Below are positions 17,293 to 25,291 of a stretch of 64,000 nucleotides of DNA, piece by piece. How positions within the stretch are numbered: the first letter of the stretch is position 1; every line of letters begins with the position of its first letter. The stretch is from contig CAJXVM010000002.1 in the NCBI GenBank assembly GCA_913061095.1, positions 186,001 to 250,000 of the forward strand. The letters run 5' to 3'. The translations under genes were made by a program, and so were the position numbers. The stretch comes from an uncultured Ignavibacteria bacterium (GTDB taxonomy: Bacteria > Bacteroidota > Ignavibacteria > SZUA-365). The notes beneath the pieces were generated by a model. That model did not search any database. It was given only the letters and a program-made list of their open reading frames with translations, and was not told the origin of the DNA.

Positions 17293-18057
17293 ATGAAACG
17301 CATCAGCATCACTCTCCTCTTTGCACTGACGCTCGTCGGCATGCACTCTGCGCATGCGCAGGGTCTCCGTGTTGGCGACAGGGCCTGGTACACCGTGCGC
17401 GGCGGACTGTTCGCGGGCGTGAACCAGAGCTTCCATTCCGGCGACGTGCCCCTGTGGCCGTCGCCCGACAACGCATTCTACTCCGACGCCACGAGCACCA
17501 ATTTCATTTTCGGCGTACACGGTGAAAAAGCCGTGACGCGCTACCTGGTGCTCGGACTGCGCCTGACCTTCGACCAGATGTCGGGCGCGGTTGACGGCCG
17601 CTTCACCGATCCCTTCCGCGTCGCCGATCCGAACGACCCGCGCATCGTCAACGATCTCGTGCGCGATCAGAGCGTGGACTACACGCTGCAGTACCTGTCC
17701 GTCGGCGGATACGGCAAGCTGTATCCCATGCGCGGACCGGGCTTCTTCGTCAGCGGCGGCATCCATGTCGGCACACTGATCAAGGACGATTTCAATCATA
17801 CCGCGACGGTGGTGGAGCCGGAGTGGGCGAAAGGCAGCGAATCTCCGTCGCAGAGCGGCGAGATCGAGGACGTCAACGGCATGCGCTACGCGGCCAGCGC
17901 CGGACTCGGCTGGGATTTCTACTTCCGCTACGGCTTCCTCTCCCCGCAGGTCATGTACGAATTCGGCCTGACCAACGTCATCGACGCCCCCTACGCGGAT
18001 TCGTGGAAAATCGACAACGTCCGCCTCGTCGTCGACCTGACTTTTCCCATTCCATGA
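17293..18057 (+). CDS. Outer-membrane beta-barrel protein
   Basis: A 254-residue protein with a signal peptide (MKRISITLLFALTLVGMHSAHAQ) and a mature part of alternating strands: YTVRGGLFAGVNQSF, YLVLGLRLTFDQM, YTLQYLSVGGYGKLY, FFVSGGIHVGTLI, and a final VRLVVDLTFPIP. The layout is that of an opacity-like or PorT-like porin-fold protein of 8-12 strands. It begins 11 bases after the giant surface protein and shares its strand, so the two are probably one operon. It may help secrete or anchor that protein, which is inference. A terminator follows at 18114. Confidence 0.75.
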   Translation: MKRISITLLFALTLVGMHSAHAQGLRVGDRAWYTVRGGLFAGVNQSFHSGDVPLWPSPDNAFYSDATSTNFIFGVHGEKAVTRYLVLGLRLTFDQMSGAVDGRFTDPFRVADPNDPRIVNDLVRDQSVDYTLQYLSVGGYGKLYPMRGPGFFVSGGIHVGTLIKDDFNHTATVVEPEWAKGSESPSQSGEIEDVNGMRYAASAGLGWDFYFRYGFLSPQVMYEFGLTNVIDAPYADSWKIDNVRLVVDLTFPIP

Positions 18058-18059
18058 TC

Positions 18060-18195
18060 TTGGGGGGCACAAAGGACACCAAGACTCGAAGACACGAAGG
18101 AATTGTTCAACGGAAACACCCAGCAAACTTGCTGGGTGTTTCTGTTATAACAGTCTCTTCGTGTCTTTGGGTCTTCGTGCCCTTCGTGCTCCCAA
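18060..18195. repeat. Inverted GAAGACAC-type repeat flanking a terminator at a convergent gene end
   Basis: Left arm about 18060-18100 (GGGGGGCACAAAGGACACCA and onward) mirrors the right arm about 18152-18196 (CTTCGTGTCTTTGGGTCTTC and onward). The ends TTGGGGGGCAC and GTGCTCCCAAG mark the element borders. Same family as at 6900 and 40021. Confidence 0.8.
18114..18141. terminator. Bidirectional terminator hairpin
   Basis: AAACACCCAGCA, loop AACT, TGCTGGGTGTTT: a perfect 12-bp stem between the convergent barrel and EncFtn genes, at the centre of an inverted repeat. Confidence 0.75.
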
Positions 18196-18197
18196 GA

Positions 18198-18482
18198 TCA
18201 ATGAGAAAACTTCTTGTCGGTGAAGAGATAGTCTTTGAGTTCTTCTTCGAATTTGGCGTCGTTGCGGCGGAGCCATTCGATGAGCATGGCCGCGTGCTCT
18301 TTTTCCTCGTCGCGGTTGTGGATGAGGATGGCCTTCAGATCGTCATCCTCGCAGATGTCGATGCGCTGATGATACCAGTCCACTGCCTCCAGCTCCTCGA
18401 CGAGGGAAACGATCGCGCGGTGCATGTCTTTTGTCTTTTCGGACAGTTTTGATTCAAGCTCGTGATAGCCTTCGCTTGCCAT
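18198..18482 (-). CDS. EncFtn-family (encapsulated ferritin-like) ferroxidase subunit
   Basis: A 94-residue two-helix protein with the EncFtn signature: HRAIVSLVEELEAVDWYHQR and HNRDEEKEHAAMLIEWLRRN. E30, E60 and H63 line up with the di-iron ligands E32, E62 and H65 of the Rhodospirillum rubrum protein (recalled alignment, offset of two). EncFtn subunits form decamers that oxidise iron and are normally cargo of encapsulin shells. Here the chain stops at YLFTDKKFSH, without the long C-terminal tail and encapsulin-targeting peptide, and no shell gene is nearby. GGAGGATC lies eight bases before the ATG. It follows the M23 peptidase gene by 57 bases on the same strand. Confidence 0.88.
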   Translation of the reverse strand: MASEGYHELESKLSEKTKDMHRAIVSLVEELEAVDWYHQRIDICEDDDLKAILIHNRDEEKEHAAMLIEWLRRNDAKFEEELKDYLFTDKKFSH

Positions 18483-18539
18483 GATGTGATCCTCCGGAAT
18501 GATGACTGGGTCTGAACGGGAACACGTCAGGCAGCACGG

Positions 18540-20774
18540 TCACATATTCTTTTTCATGACACTCGTGTTGCCGAGGCGGTCCCTGGCATGTATGGTAAGC
18601 AATCCCCGGCCCAATTCCTTGTACACGTCGTACGGCACGAAGAGAATATCGCGTCGCTCATCATATTCCACGGGGACGAGGGCTTTGTCAATATGTACCG
18701 CCACCGCATCCCAGTCGACGCCCGCTCCCTTATCGGTGATGGAAATGCGCACCGGCTCGCGGCTGCGGCGAACAACGGCCGCGGAGATGTCTGGTCCCTC
18801 ATCGTCGTATGTCAGACGGTACGTCCCCAGCCAGCGCCCGAAACGCGCGGCGACAGCGGGCGAATGTGGGATGTCGACGCTGCCGTAATGCCTGACGGGA
18901 TAATCGGCGTCGACCATCAGCTTTGAAGAAGGACGCGCGGGAAGGATGCTCGCGAGGGGACGTCCGGCGAGGGGCATGTCGGCGGGACCGACGGTCCATG
19001 CATCCAGCGTATCGGAGACGCGCTCGATGCTGCAGAGCAGCGACCGGTAGACATCCCCCCGATCAAAGGTCAGGATGAATCGGCCGTCGTCGGAGCGCAC
19101 CTGTCCGCCGATATCCGCGCTGATGTGGAAGCCGCTGAGCGCGTCGGTCCACCGCAGCTGCTTGTTCCCCACGCGGTACGCGACGGTCACTTCCGCCTCG
19201 CCTGCGAAGCCCGGCCAGGTCGGCAGCACCGCGCGGTACGTGTCCTCCGCGACCGGGAACACGCGTCCGATCTCCCGGCGCGTGCCCTGCGTGATGCTCA
19301 CGATGGGCGGCGCGGCGAAGGGCACGGCGGTTTTAAGCTCGTAGACTATTTCATCGTAGAGGATTTCGCGGTGGGGATACAGGCGTCCGGCGGGGCGCTT
19401 CAGTCCGCCCGGCGCCCAGGTACCCTGCACGATGCGGTTCCCGAAGGCATCGACGGTCACCGCGCGGATGCGGCTGCTGCGGTACGGACCGAGATCGAGC
19501 GTCACCCCGGCGCCGGCAGCGCTGCTGTCTAACTGCCGCACGGCATCCCAGCCGCGCGGACCGTCCTCTTCGATCAGCAGGGACGCGGGTGCGCCGTCCG
19601 TGCGCAGCGTCAGGGCGCGTCCGTCGATCGCATGGGTGAGACGGATATCCGCGGCGATCATGACCGTCATGCTGAGCATGGAGCGGTTGCCGGCGAGATC
19701 CTCGGCGACGATCATGATGCGTTTCGGTCCCGCGCCCAGCGCGGCCGCCGACAGCTCGCCCGCCTGCCGGTCGCGCGGCCAGTAGGTTTCGAGTGCATTC
19801 CCCTCCTCGCGGAAGAGCTTGCGGAACTCGCCCTTGCGCGCGCGCATCAGCCAGTTGTCGCGGTCGATGCGAATGTGAAATCCCAGCGAATCCGCGAAGC
19901 GGTTGCTCACCGCCGCAAACACCTCGCGTCCGTCGACGTACATCGTCAGCTTGTACGGCGTGGGAAAATCCGTGGCGCCCTCCGCGCGGTCATGCGCCCG
20001 CAGCATGAGTCCCGCCCGTCCCCGGATCACCGGCACGGTGCGGAGGCGATACGAGGAGCCGCCGCCCGCGAGGTTGTACATCTGCTGCGTCCATTCATCG
20101 TCGATGGCGGAGGCGGCGTCGAGCGGCACGATGCAGAGCTGCCGCAGTTCGGGGGGAATGGAATCGGCCGGACGCAGATGCGGCGAGAGGCCGGGGTTGA
20201 CGGGATTGAAATCCGGGTCGCGCACTTCGAAGTGCAGATGGGCGGGACCCGCTCCCGTGGCGCCGGTAAACGCGATCACCTCTCCCTTCTTCACGCGCAC
20301 GGTGTCACGGGTCCACCGCACCGTGCCGTACGACCGGTCCTCCCGCGCGAGCTGCGCGCGGAAGGCGTCTCGGATGCGGTCGGGAAATCCCTTCAGATGC
20401 GCATAGCAGGTATAGTAGCCGTCCGCGTGCCGCAGCGTGAGAAACCAGCCGTAGCCGCCCGGTTCGAAATACATGGAGTGCAGGATGCCATCGCGCGCGG
20501 CGTAGACATCGTAGCCCGTGCGTCCGTTGGTGCTGACGTCGATGCCCGCGTGGAAATGCGTGGAGCGGAATTCCGCGAAATCCGACGTGCGCACCGTGCC
20601 CGCGTTCGTGGGCCAGAGATAGTCATTCCAGTCCGTCTCCGTCGTATCGTAGCGCGGGGGCGGCGGCGGATCCGCGGGCGGTGCCGGCGACGTGCCGCGC
20701 AGCAGCATGTAGCCGGACGTGCCGATGGCGGCGACGAGGATGATGATCGACAGGATGCGCGAGCGGTGCTTCAC
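18540..20774 (-). CDS. M23 family metallopeptidase with long C-terminal beta region
   Basis: A 744-residue envelope protein anchored by an N-terminal TM or uncleaved signal (residues 7-25) and a Pro-rich linker (APPADPPPPPR). The lysostaphin-like M23 domain is at about residues 55-200: HFHAGIDVS supplies the first zinc His and Asp, CYAHLKG the middle part, and GPAHLHFEVRD the last two His. These are intact, so peptidoglycan endopeptidase activity is plausible. The remaining 540 residues look like Ig-like beta modules (VAEDLAGNRSMLSMTV, ITDKGAGVDWDAVAVHID). The gene begins seven bases after the FAH-family gene and is followed by EncFtn. Confidence 0.88.
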   Translation of the reverse strand: MKHRSRILSIIILVAAIGTSGYMLLRGTSPAPPADPPPPPRYDTTETDWNDYLWPTNAGTVRTSDFAEFRSTHFHAGIDVSTNGRTGYDVYAARDGILHSMYFEPGGYGWFLTLRHADGYYTCYAHLKGFPDRIRDAFRAQLAREDRSYGTVRWTRDTVRVKKGEVIAFTGATGAGPAHLHFEVRDPDFNPVNPGLSPHLRPADSIPPELRQLCIVPLDAASAIDDEWTQQMYNLAGGGSSYRLRTVPVIRGRAGLMLRAHDRAEGATDFPTPYKLTMYVDGREVFAAVSNRFADSLGFHIRIDRDNWLMRARKGEFRKLFREEGNALETYWPRDRQAGELSAAALGAGPKRIMIVAEDLAGNRSMLSMTVMIAADIRLTHAIDGRALTLRTDGAPASLLIEEDGPRGWDAVRQLDSSAAGAGVTLDLGPYRSSRIRAVTVDAFGNRIVQGTWAPGGLKRPAGRLYPHREILYDEIVYELKTAVPFAAPPIVSITQGTRREIGRVFPVAEDTYRAVLPTWPGFAGEAEVTVAYRVGNKQLRWTDALSGFHISADIGGQVRSDDGRFILTFDRGDVYRSLLCSIERVSDTLDAWTVGPADMPLAGRPLASILPARPSSKLMVDADYPVRHYGSVDIPHSPAVAARFGRWLGTYRLTYDDEGPDISAAVVRRSREPVRISITDKGAGVDWDAVAVHIDKALVPVEYDERRDILFVPYDVYKELGRGLLTIHARDRLGNTSVMKKNM

Positions 20775-20781
20775 GATGGGC

Positions 20782-21444
20782 TTACGATCCCGCCACGGTG
20801 AAACCTGCGCGGAGGATGTCTTCGAGCGAGAGGTCGAGCTGGTCGCCCGGCGCGATGCGCGCGACGCCGTGCGGCGTGCCGGTGAAGATCAGGTCTCCCG
20901 GCTGCAGCGTGATGATGCTGCTGATATGCGCGATGATCGCGGGGACGGGAAAGATCATCAGCGAGGAGTCGCCCTCCTGCCGCAGTTCGCCGTTGACGCG
21001 CAGGCGGAAATGCAGTTTGCCCAGGTCGCGGAAACGCTGGATGGGCAGGAAATCCGACACGCAGGCCGCGGTTTCGAATCCCTTCGACGTCGTCCACGGC
21101 AGTCCTTTGTCGCGAAGGGCGGACTGCGTATCGCGCGCGGTGAGATCGAGTCCGACTGCGACACCCGTGACATGATGCAGCGCGTCGTCCTTTGTGATGT
21201 TGCGTCCCTCGCGTCCCACCAGCAGCACCACTTCCACCTCGTGATGGATATCCGTGCTGAAGGCGGGCAGCTCGATCTGGCGTGTCTGCGTGATCAGGGA
21301 TGCTGCGGGTTTGAGAAACAGCACCGGTTCGTCGGGCATTTCATTATTCAGTTCCTCGACGTGCCTGACGTAATTGCGGCCGATACCGTAAATCGTACCG
21401 ACATCGACGCGCGTATTGTCCGGAAGAAGATTGATCGATGGCAT
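20782..21444 (-). CDS. Fumarylacetoacetate hydrolase family protein
   Basis: A 220-residue FAH-fold protein of the short, single-domain type, acting on beta-diketo or oxaloacetate-like acids. Motifs: [13 protein letters not shown] (start of the fold), [11 protein letters not shown] (metal-binding Glu pair), [12 protein letters not shown] (metal Asp), [13 protein letters not shown] and [15 protein letters not shown]. All are typical of metal-dependent FAH hydrolases, decarboxylases or isomerases; the substrate cannot be read. First gene of the unit FAH, M23, EncFtn on the minus strand. The gap upstream holds a 9-base minisatellite. Confidence 0.88.
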   Translation of the reverse strand: MPSINLLPDNTRVDVGTIYGIGRNYVRHVEELNNEMPDEPVLFLKPAASLITQTRQIELPAFSTDIHHEVEVVLLVGREGRNITKDDALHHVTGVAVGLDLTARDTQSALRDKGLPWTTSKGFETAACVSDFLPIQRFRDLGKLHFRLRVNGELRQEGDSSLMIFPVPAIIAHISSIITLQPGDLIFTGTPHGVARIAPGDQLDLSLEDILRAGFTVAGS

Positions 21445-21510
21445 GGCGTTCGGCAGCTCGCTTCGTGAATAATGATGGAAATATACGGAGGAGCGGGGAG
21501 GATCGGAAGG

Positions 21511-21649
21511 AGCGCGAGGAGCGCGAGGAGCGCGAGGAGCGCGAGGATCGCGAGGAGCGCGAGGATCGCGAGGAGCGCGAGGAGCGCGAGGATCGCGAGG
21601 AGCGCGAGGAGCGCGAGGATCGCGAGGAGCGCGAGGATCGCGAGGATCG
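21511..21649. repeat. Nine-base minisatellite, fifteen units
   Basis: Fifteen tandem units, ten AGCGCGAGG and five ATCGCGAGG, in the order AAAABABAABAABAB. Bases 21511-21645 are perfect apart from the two-base A/B difference. Both strands stay open through it (Glu-Arg repeats on plus, Ser-Arg repeats on minus), but no start site or domain supports a gene. It lies between the FAH gene start and the end of the FG-GAP gene. Confidence 0.9.
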
Positions 21650-21734
21650 AATCAAACGTCAGCCCGAGTAGCGAGCGCCGTCCGATTCCCGGGGATGACC
21701 GACGCTCGTACCGCGCGAGCGTATCGAGGGCCCG

Positions 21735-23423
21735 TCAATACACCACCACCCGGGCGGAGTGGTACGATCCCGCAGATTCGGCGGTGAGGAAATACACGCC
21801 CGGGGTGAGGGCGGCGGTCGGCAGCATGGCCTCGCGGCTGATGTGCCAGGTAAGGACCCGCCGGCCGAGGGCGTCGAAGAGCTGGAGGTGGCCGGACGCT
21901 TCGCCGGGCAGGGTGATGCGGACTGTGCCGCCGGCGGGAACGGGATTGGGATACACGGTCATGTCGACGACGGTCGGCGGCCGCAGGGCTTCGATACCCA
22001 CCGAGATCTCATCTGTTCCGGATACAATATGGAACAGCCCTCTTTGGACCGGTTGCTCTTGGAAATTGATATCGTATGCACTGGATGCAATATAATCTCG
22101 CAATCCATCTCCATTATAATCGCCCGAGACGACGCTCTTGCAGTATTCATATCTGTGGCTCATCATTGTGTATGCCATCGCCGTGTCACGGATTCCCTGT
22201 GGCCCCCCTGCGTAAATTACGACAAAAGTCAACAGCCACCGGTTAAATCTGACGACATAATCATCATATCCATCTGCGTTCCAGTCTCCGATGTTGTGAA
22301 AATAGCCACCGAATGCTCCAAATTTATCGGGATCCGGATTGTGGAGAATTGTTCGCTCATCTGTTATGAATCCACTATCGCTTCCGTGGAATACTGCAAT
22401 ATCCCCGTCTTCGGGGAAAATAAGATCCGCATGGGAGTCTTTGTTGATATCCAGTATGGGATATGGCGGGATAAATCCTCGGGTAATAGCTGTAAGCGTC
22501 AATCCATCAATTAACTGCACTGGACGGATATCATTCTCTTTGATTCCGTAATGACCGAGGAAAAGCTCTTTGGAGGGACGTTCTGAACCCGGAGTCATAT
22601 CCTTGCGCTTACTCACTCCGGCAACAATATCATCGATCCCATCCCCATTTACATCCGCTAGACTCACGATGTATCCGAAAGAACGATCACATCCATCGGT
22701 CGGATAAATTTCGTATCGTTCGCTTAAAGGTTTCTCCTGTGCGCCAAGATAGACCAGCACAATCCCTCCCTTGCACGTTGCGCTGTCTGGGTCATAATAA
22801 TAGGGCGCACTCGTGACAAGATCCGTGTAGCCATCGCCGTTGAAATCTCCGGTCTCCATGTAGCGACCAAAATCTTCTGCCGTTGACCAATCTTCATGTA
22901 TCCCAAGTCTCATATCGGGTGAATCCTCGTAAATACACCCGTCAACGTCCTTGGCAAAGTAGATGTATACGCTGTCGGCAATCGTTGAATGTAATCCCTC
23001 ACCGGTCAAACTGTCTATTCTTCTTCCAAGTCGCTGGACAGCGATATCCATGAGTCCATCCCCGTTGAAATCCCCTCCTGCGAGCGTGCCACTCCCGGTC
23101 AGCATGGCGTCTTCTTTGTCATCAAGAATTCCGGGACCACCGTAGTAGATCAGCACTTTCTGTCTGCCAAAGGCAGAAACCGCAAAATCCGTGTATCCAT
23201 CACGATTGGCGTCCGGCAGGGTCAGGAGTCCCCACCCGAGATAATCCGCTCGGTCCTCTCTACCCTGAACAGTCATGATGATATCGTCGTAGGCTTCCTG
23301 GGCCTTGAGGGGTGTGCCGGAGAATGCAATCAGGCCGCCGAGGCAAACGATCAGAAATGCGTTTCCCGTGACGGCGTCCCAGACTGAGATGTGTCGTCCT
23401 TTCAGGACGAAGAGCAACTGCAA
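21735..23423 (-). CDS. FG-GAP repeat protein with T9SS sorting domain
   Basis: A 562-residue secreted beta-propeller. The TTG at 23423 has AAGGAGGG just upstream; the signal region ends LKAQ. FG-GAP/VCBS blades are marked by calcium-loop motifs DANRDGYTDFAV, DFNGDGLMDIAV, DFNGDGYTDLVT, DVNGDGIDDIVA, DINKDSHADLIF, DWNADGYDDYVV and DYNGDGLRDYIA. The last 75 residues are a T9SS sorting domain (MTVYPNPVPAGGTVRI, LFDALGRRVLTW, GVYFLTAE). Likely secreted and surface-bound. A CGTCC-TTTCA-GGACG hairpin repeat lies within the first codons. AT-richer than its neighbours in the middle. Confidence 0.88.
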   Translation of the reverse strand: MQLLFVLKGRHISVWDAVTGNAFLIVCLGGLIAFSGTPLKAQEAYDDIIMTVQGREDRADYLGWGLLTLPDANRDGYTDFAVSAFGRQKVLIYYGGPGILDDKEDAMLTGSGTLAGGDFNGDGLMDIAVQRLGRRIDSLTGEGLHSTIADSVYIYFAKDVDGCIYEDSPDMRLGIHEDWSTAEDFGRYMETGDFNGDGYTDLVTSAPYYYDPDSATCKGGIVLVYLGAQEKPLSERYEIYPTDGCDRSFGYIVSLADVNGDGIDDIVAGVSKRKDMTPGSERPSKELFLGHYGIKENDIRPVQLIDGLTLTAITRGFIPPYPILDINKDSHADLIFPEDGDIAVFHGSDSGFITDERTILHNPDPDKFGAFGGYFHNIGDWNADGYDDYVVRFNRWLLTFVVIYAGGPQGIRDTAMAYTMMSHRYEYCKSVVSGDYNGDGLRDYIASSAYDINFQEQPVQRGLFHIVSGTDEISVGIEALRPPTVVDMTVYPNPVPAGGTVRITLPGEASGHLQLFDALGRRVLTWHISREAMLPTAALTPGVYFLTAESAGSYHSARVVVY

Positions 23424-23548
23424 CTTTACCCTCCTTTTTCTTGAACCTAACGAATCCGCGGCGGGGATTCAACCCGGGGGTATGACACGCGAGGAGGAGC
23501 ATCATTCCCGGAATGAATCAATGTCTTTTGTATCGGCGATCATCCGCT

Positions 23549-23598
23549 ATACGATTCCATTGTATATTTTGCGCACAGAATATACGATTCAATCGTAT
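23549..23598. promoter_or_regulatory. Paired ATACGATT-type operator candidates
   Basis: ATACGATT-C-AATCGTAT (23582-23598) is a perfect 17-base palindrome; ATACGATTCCATTGTAT (23549-23565) is a degenerate copy 33 bases away. They lie 126-175 bases upstream of the FG-GAP gene start. On the minus strand TATATTCT lies between them and resembles a -7 box. The form fits TetR-like operators; no regulator gene is in the window. Confidence 0.4.
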
Positions 23599-23648
23599 GG
23601 GTCATGATCCCGATATCCCCAGGCGTGAACGCAGCCTTCGGTGGCTAT

Positions 23649-23714
23649 TTTACCCGGGTAAAATGTGAATATTACCCGGGTATAAATACCGATTTCCGGG
23701 TTTTACCCGGGTAA
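23649..23714. promoter_or_regulatory. Three TTACCCGGGTAA palindromes
   Basis: Copies at 23649-23664 (TTTTACCCGGGTAAAA, perfect 16 bases), 23673-23684 (TTACCCGGGTAT) and 23703-23714 (TTACCCGGGTAA). Centres are 22 and 30 bases apart. Surrounding sequence is AT-rich. Looks like a multi-site operator upstream of the FG-GAP gene; the regulator is unknown. Confidence 0.45.
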
Positions 23715-23760
23715 TATTGCATATCCACCTTGAATATTCTGCATCCCCCTTCGAAAATTC

Positions 23761-23791
23761 AGGAGCGGTCCGCCATCGACGAACCGCTCCT
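23761..23791. terminator. Hairpin terminator beyond ahcY
   Basis: AGGAGCGGT and ACCGCTCCT form a 9-bp stem about 190 bases after the ahcY stop on the minus strand, followed there by GAATTTTC. Confidence 0.55.
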
Positions 23792-23804
23792 CTGTGTTTT
23801 CATC

Positions 23805-23925
23805 CTGTCATGTTCCGTCCCATCATCCTGACATCCATCCCCCATCATTCCATCCTGCCATCATTTCATCGTGTCATTTAGTCATCTTTCCATCTTGCCA
23901 TCTTTCCATCTTTCCATCAATCCCG
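23805..23925. repeat. Degenerate ATCTTTCC/ATCCTGCC octamer repeat
   Basis: Periodic 8-base units (CATCTTTC, CATCTTGC, CATCCTGC and similar) between the ahcY terminator and the ahcY stop. Most regular at 23887-23922. No gene is seen in the 556-base gap 23424-23979 besides these sites. Confidence 0.7.
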
Positions 23926-23979
23926 CAGATGGCAGCACATGTTCAGGATCCGGGGACAAAACGGACTGACACGCGATCC

Positions 23980-25260
23980 TTACGTTCCCGCGCTGTAGTC
24001 GTCCATGTATTCCTTCTGCTCCTTGGTGAGCTTGTCGATCTTGTAGCGCATGGTGCGGAGCTTGAGGGCGGCGATGTCCTGGTCCTGCTTGACGGGAATG
24101 TCGTGCACGCCTGTGTCGAGACGCTTGCCCTTTTTCGCGAGCTCGGCGAGGCGCAGCTGCGAGAGGAACTGGTTGGCGAAGGACATGTCCATCACCTCGG
24201 AGGGATGTCCCTCGGCGGCGGCAAGATTCACGAGACGGCCCTGCGCCAGCAGGTAGATGCGGCGGCCGTTTTTCTTGATGATGTACTCTTCGTTGTTCGC
24301 GCGGATGGTGCGCTTGCTCTTCTTGATCTTCTCCAGCTCAGGGATGTTGATCTCGCAGTCGTAATGACCGGTGTTGCAGACCACGGCGCCGTCTTTCATC
24401 ATTCTGAAATGCTTGTCGCGGATGACATCCTTCACGCCGGTGGCGGTAATGAACACGTCGCCCACCTTCGCGGCCTGATCCATGGTCATGACCTCGTGTC
24501 CTTCGAGCGTCGCCTTGAGCGCGGCCGTCGGCTTGACCTCGGTGACGATGGTGTTGGCGCCGAGTCCCTTCGCCCGGTCGGCCACACCCTTTCCGCAGTG
24601 GCCGTAGCCGGCGACGACGACGTTCTTGCCCGCGAACAGAATGCTGGTCGCGCGCATGATGCCGTCGAGGGTGGACTGTCCGGTACCGTACACGTTGTCG
24701 AAATCCCATTTCGTCTCGGCGTCGTTGACGGCGATGATGGGGTACTTGAGCTCGCCCGCGTCGGCCATGGAGCGCAGACGGTGCACGCCGGTGGTGGTCT
24801 CCTCGGTGCCGCCGAGGATTTCCGGGATGAGCTTGCGGTGCTTGTTGTGAATGGTGAAGATGAGATCCGCGCCGTCATCGAGCGTGAGGTTGGGTTTGAA
24901 GTCGAGCGTGCGCTCGATGGCCCAGTAGAATTCCTTCACGTTCATGCCGTGCCAGGCGTAGATCGACGTGCCCTTCGCGGCAAGCGCGGCGGCGACTTCG
25001 TCGTTGGTGGAAAGCGGATTGCAGCCGCTCCAGCTCACGTCGGCGCCGGCGGCGGCGAGCGTTTCGACGAGCACTGCGGTCTCCTTGGTCACGTGCAGGC
25101 AGCCCGCGATGCGGAATCCCTTCAGCGGCTTCGTCTTTTTGTACTTCTCGCGCAGCGCCATCATCACCGGCATGCGGCTCTCGGCCCATTCGATTTTCCT
25201 GCGGCCTTCGGCGGCGAGACGGATGTCCTTGACCTTGTAGTTGTTCTTGGCTTTTGCCAT
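23980..25260 (-). CDS. ahcY: Adenosylhomocysteinase
   Basis: A 426-residue cytosolic enzyme that splits S-adenosylhomocysteine into adenosine and homocysteine, NAD-dependent. The start MAKAKNNYKVKDI follows AGGAG by ten bases; 43 further upstream codons are discarded. Visible motifs: GCLHVTKETAVLVETL and SWSGCNPLSTND (substrate), NNVYG-like DNVYGTGQST, NAD-binding GYGHCGKGVADRAKG, and the C-terminal NAD-wrapping tail ending KLTKEQKEYMDDY, near the usual KPDHYRY position. It follows metK by 31 bases, so production and recycling of SAM are cotranscribed. Confidence 0.96.
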   Translation of the reverse strand: MAKAKNNYKVKDIRLAAEGRRKIEWAESRMPVMMALREKYKKTKPLKGFRIAGCLHVTKETAVLVETLAAAGADVSWSGCNPLSTNDEVAAALAAKGTSIYAWHGMNVKEFYWAIERTLDFKPNLTLDDGADLIFTIHNKHRKLIPEILGGTEETTTGVHRLRSMADAGELKYPIIAVNDAETKWDFDNVYGTGQSTLDGIMRATSILFAGKNVVVAGYGHCGKGVADRAKGLGANTIVTEVKPTAALKATLEGHEVMTMDQAAKVGDVFITATGVKDVIRDKHFRMMKDGAVVCNTGHYDCEINIPELEKIKKSKRTIRANNEEYIIKKNGRRIYLLAQGRLVNLAAAEGHPSEVMDMSFANQFLSQLRLAELAKKGKRLDTGVHDIPVKQDQDIAALKLRTMRYKIDKLTKEQKEYMDDYSAGT

Positions 25261-25291
25261 CAGAGTTTGACTCCTGTATTGATAGTTACGG

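Noticed and set aside
21344-21671. Ser-Arg or Glu-Arg repeat proteins encoded by the minisatellite
   Set aside because: They are translations of the 9-bp repeat in open frames; no ribosome site or domain, and they overlap the FAH gene start.
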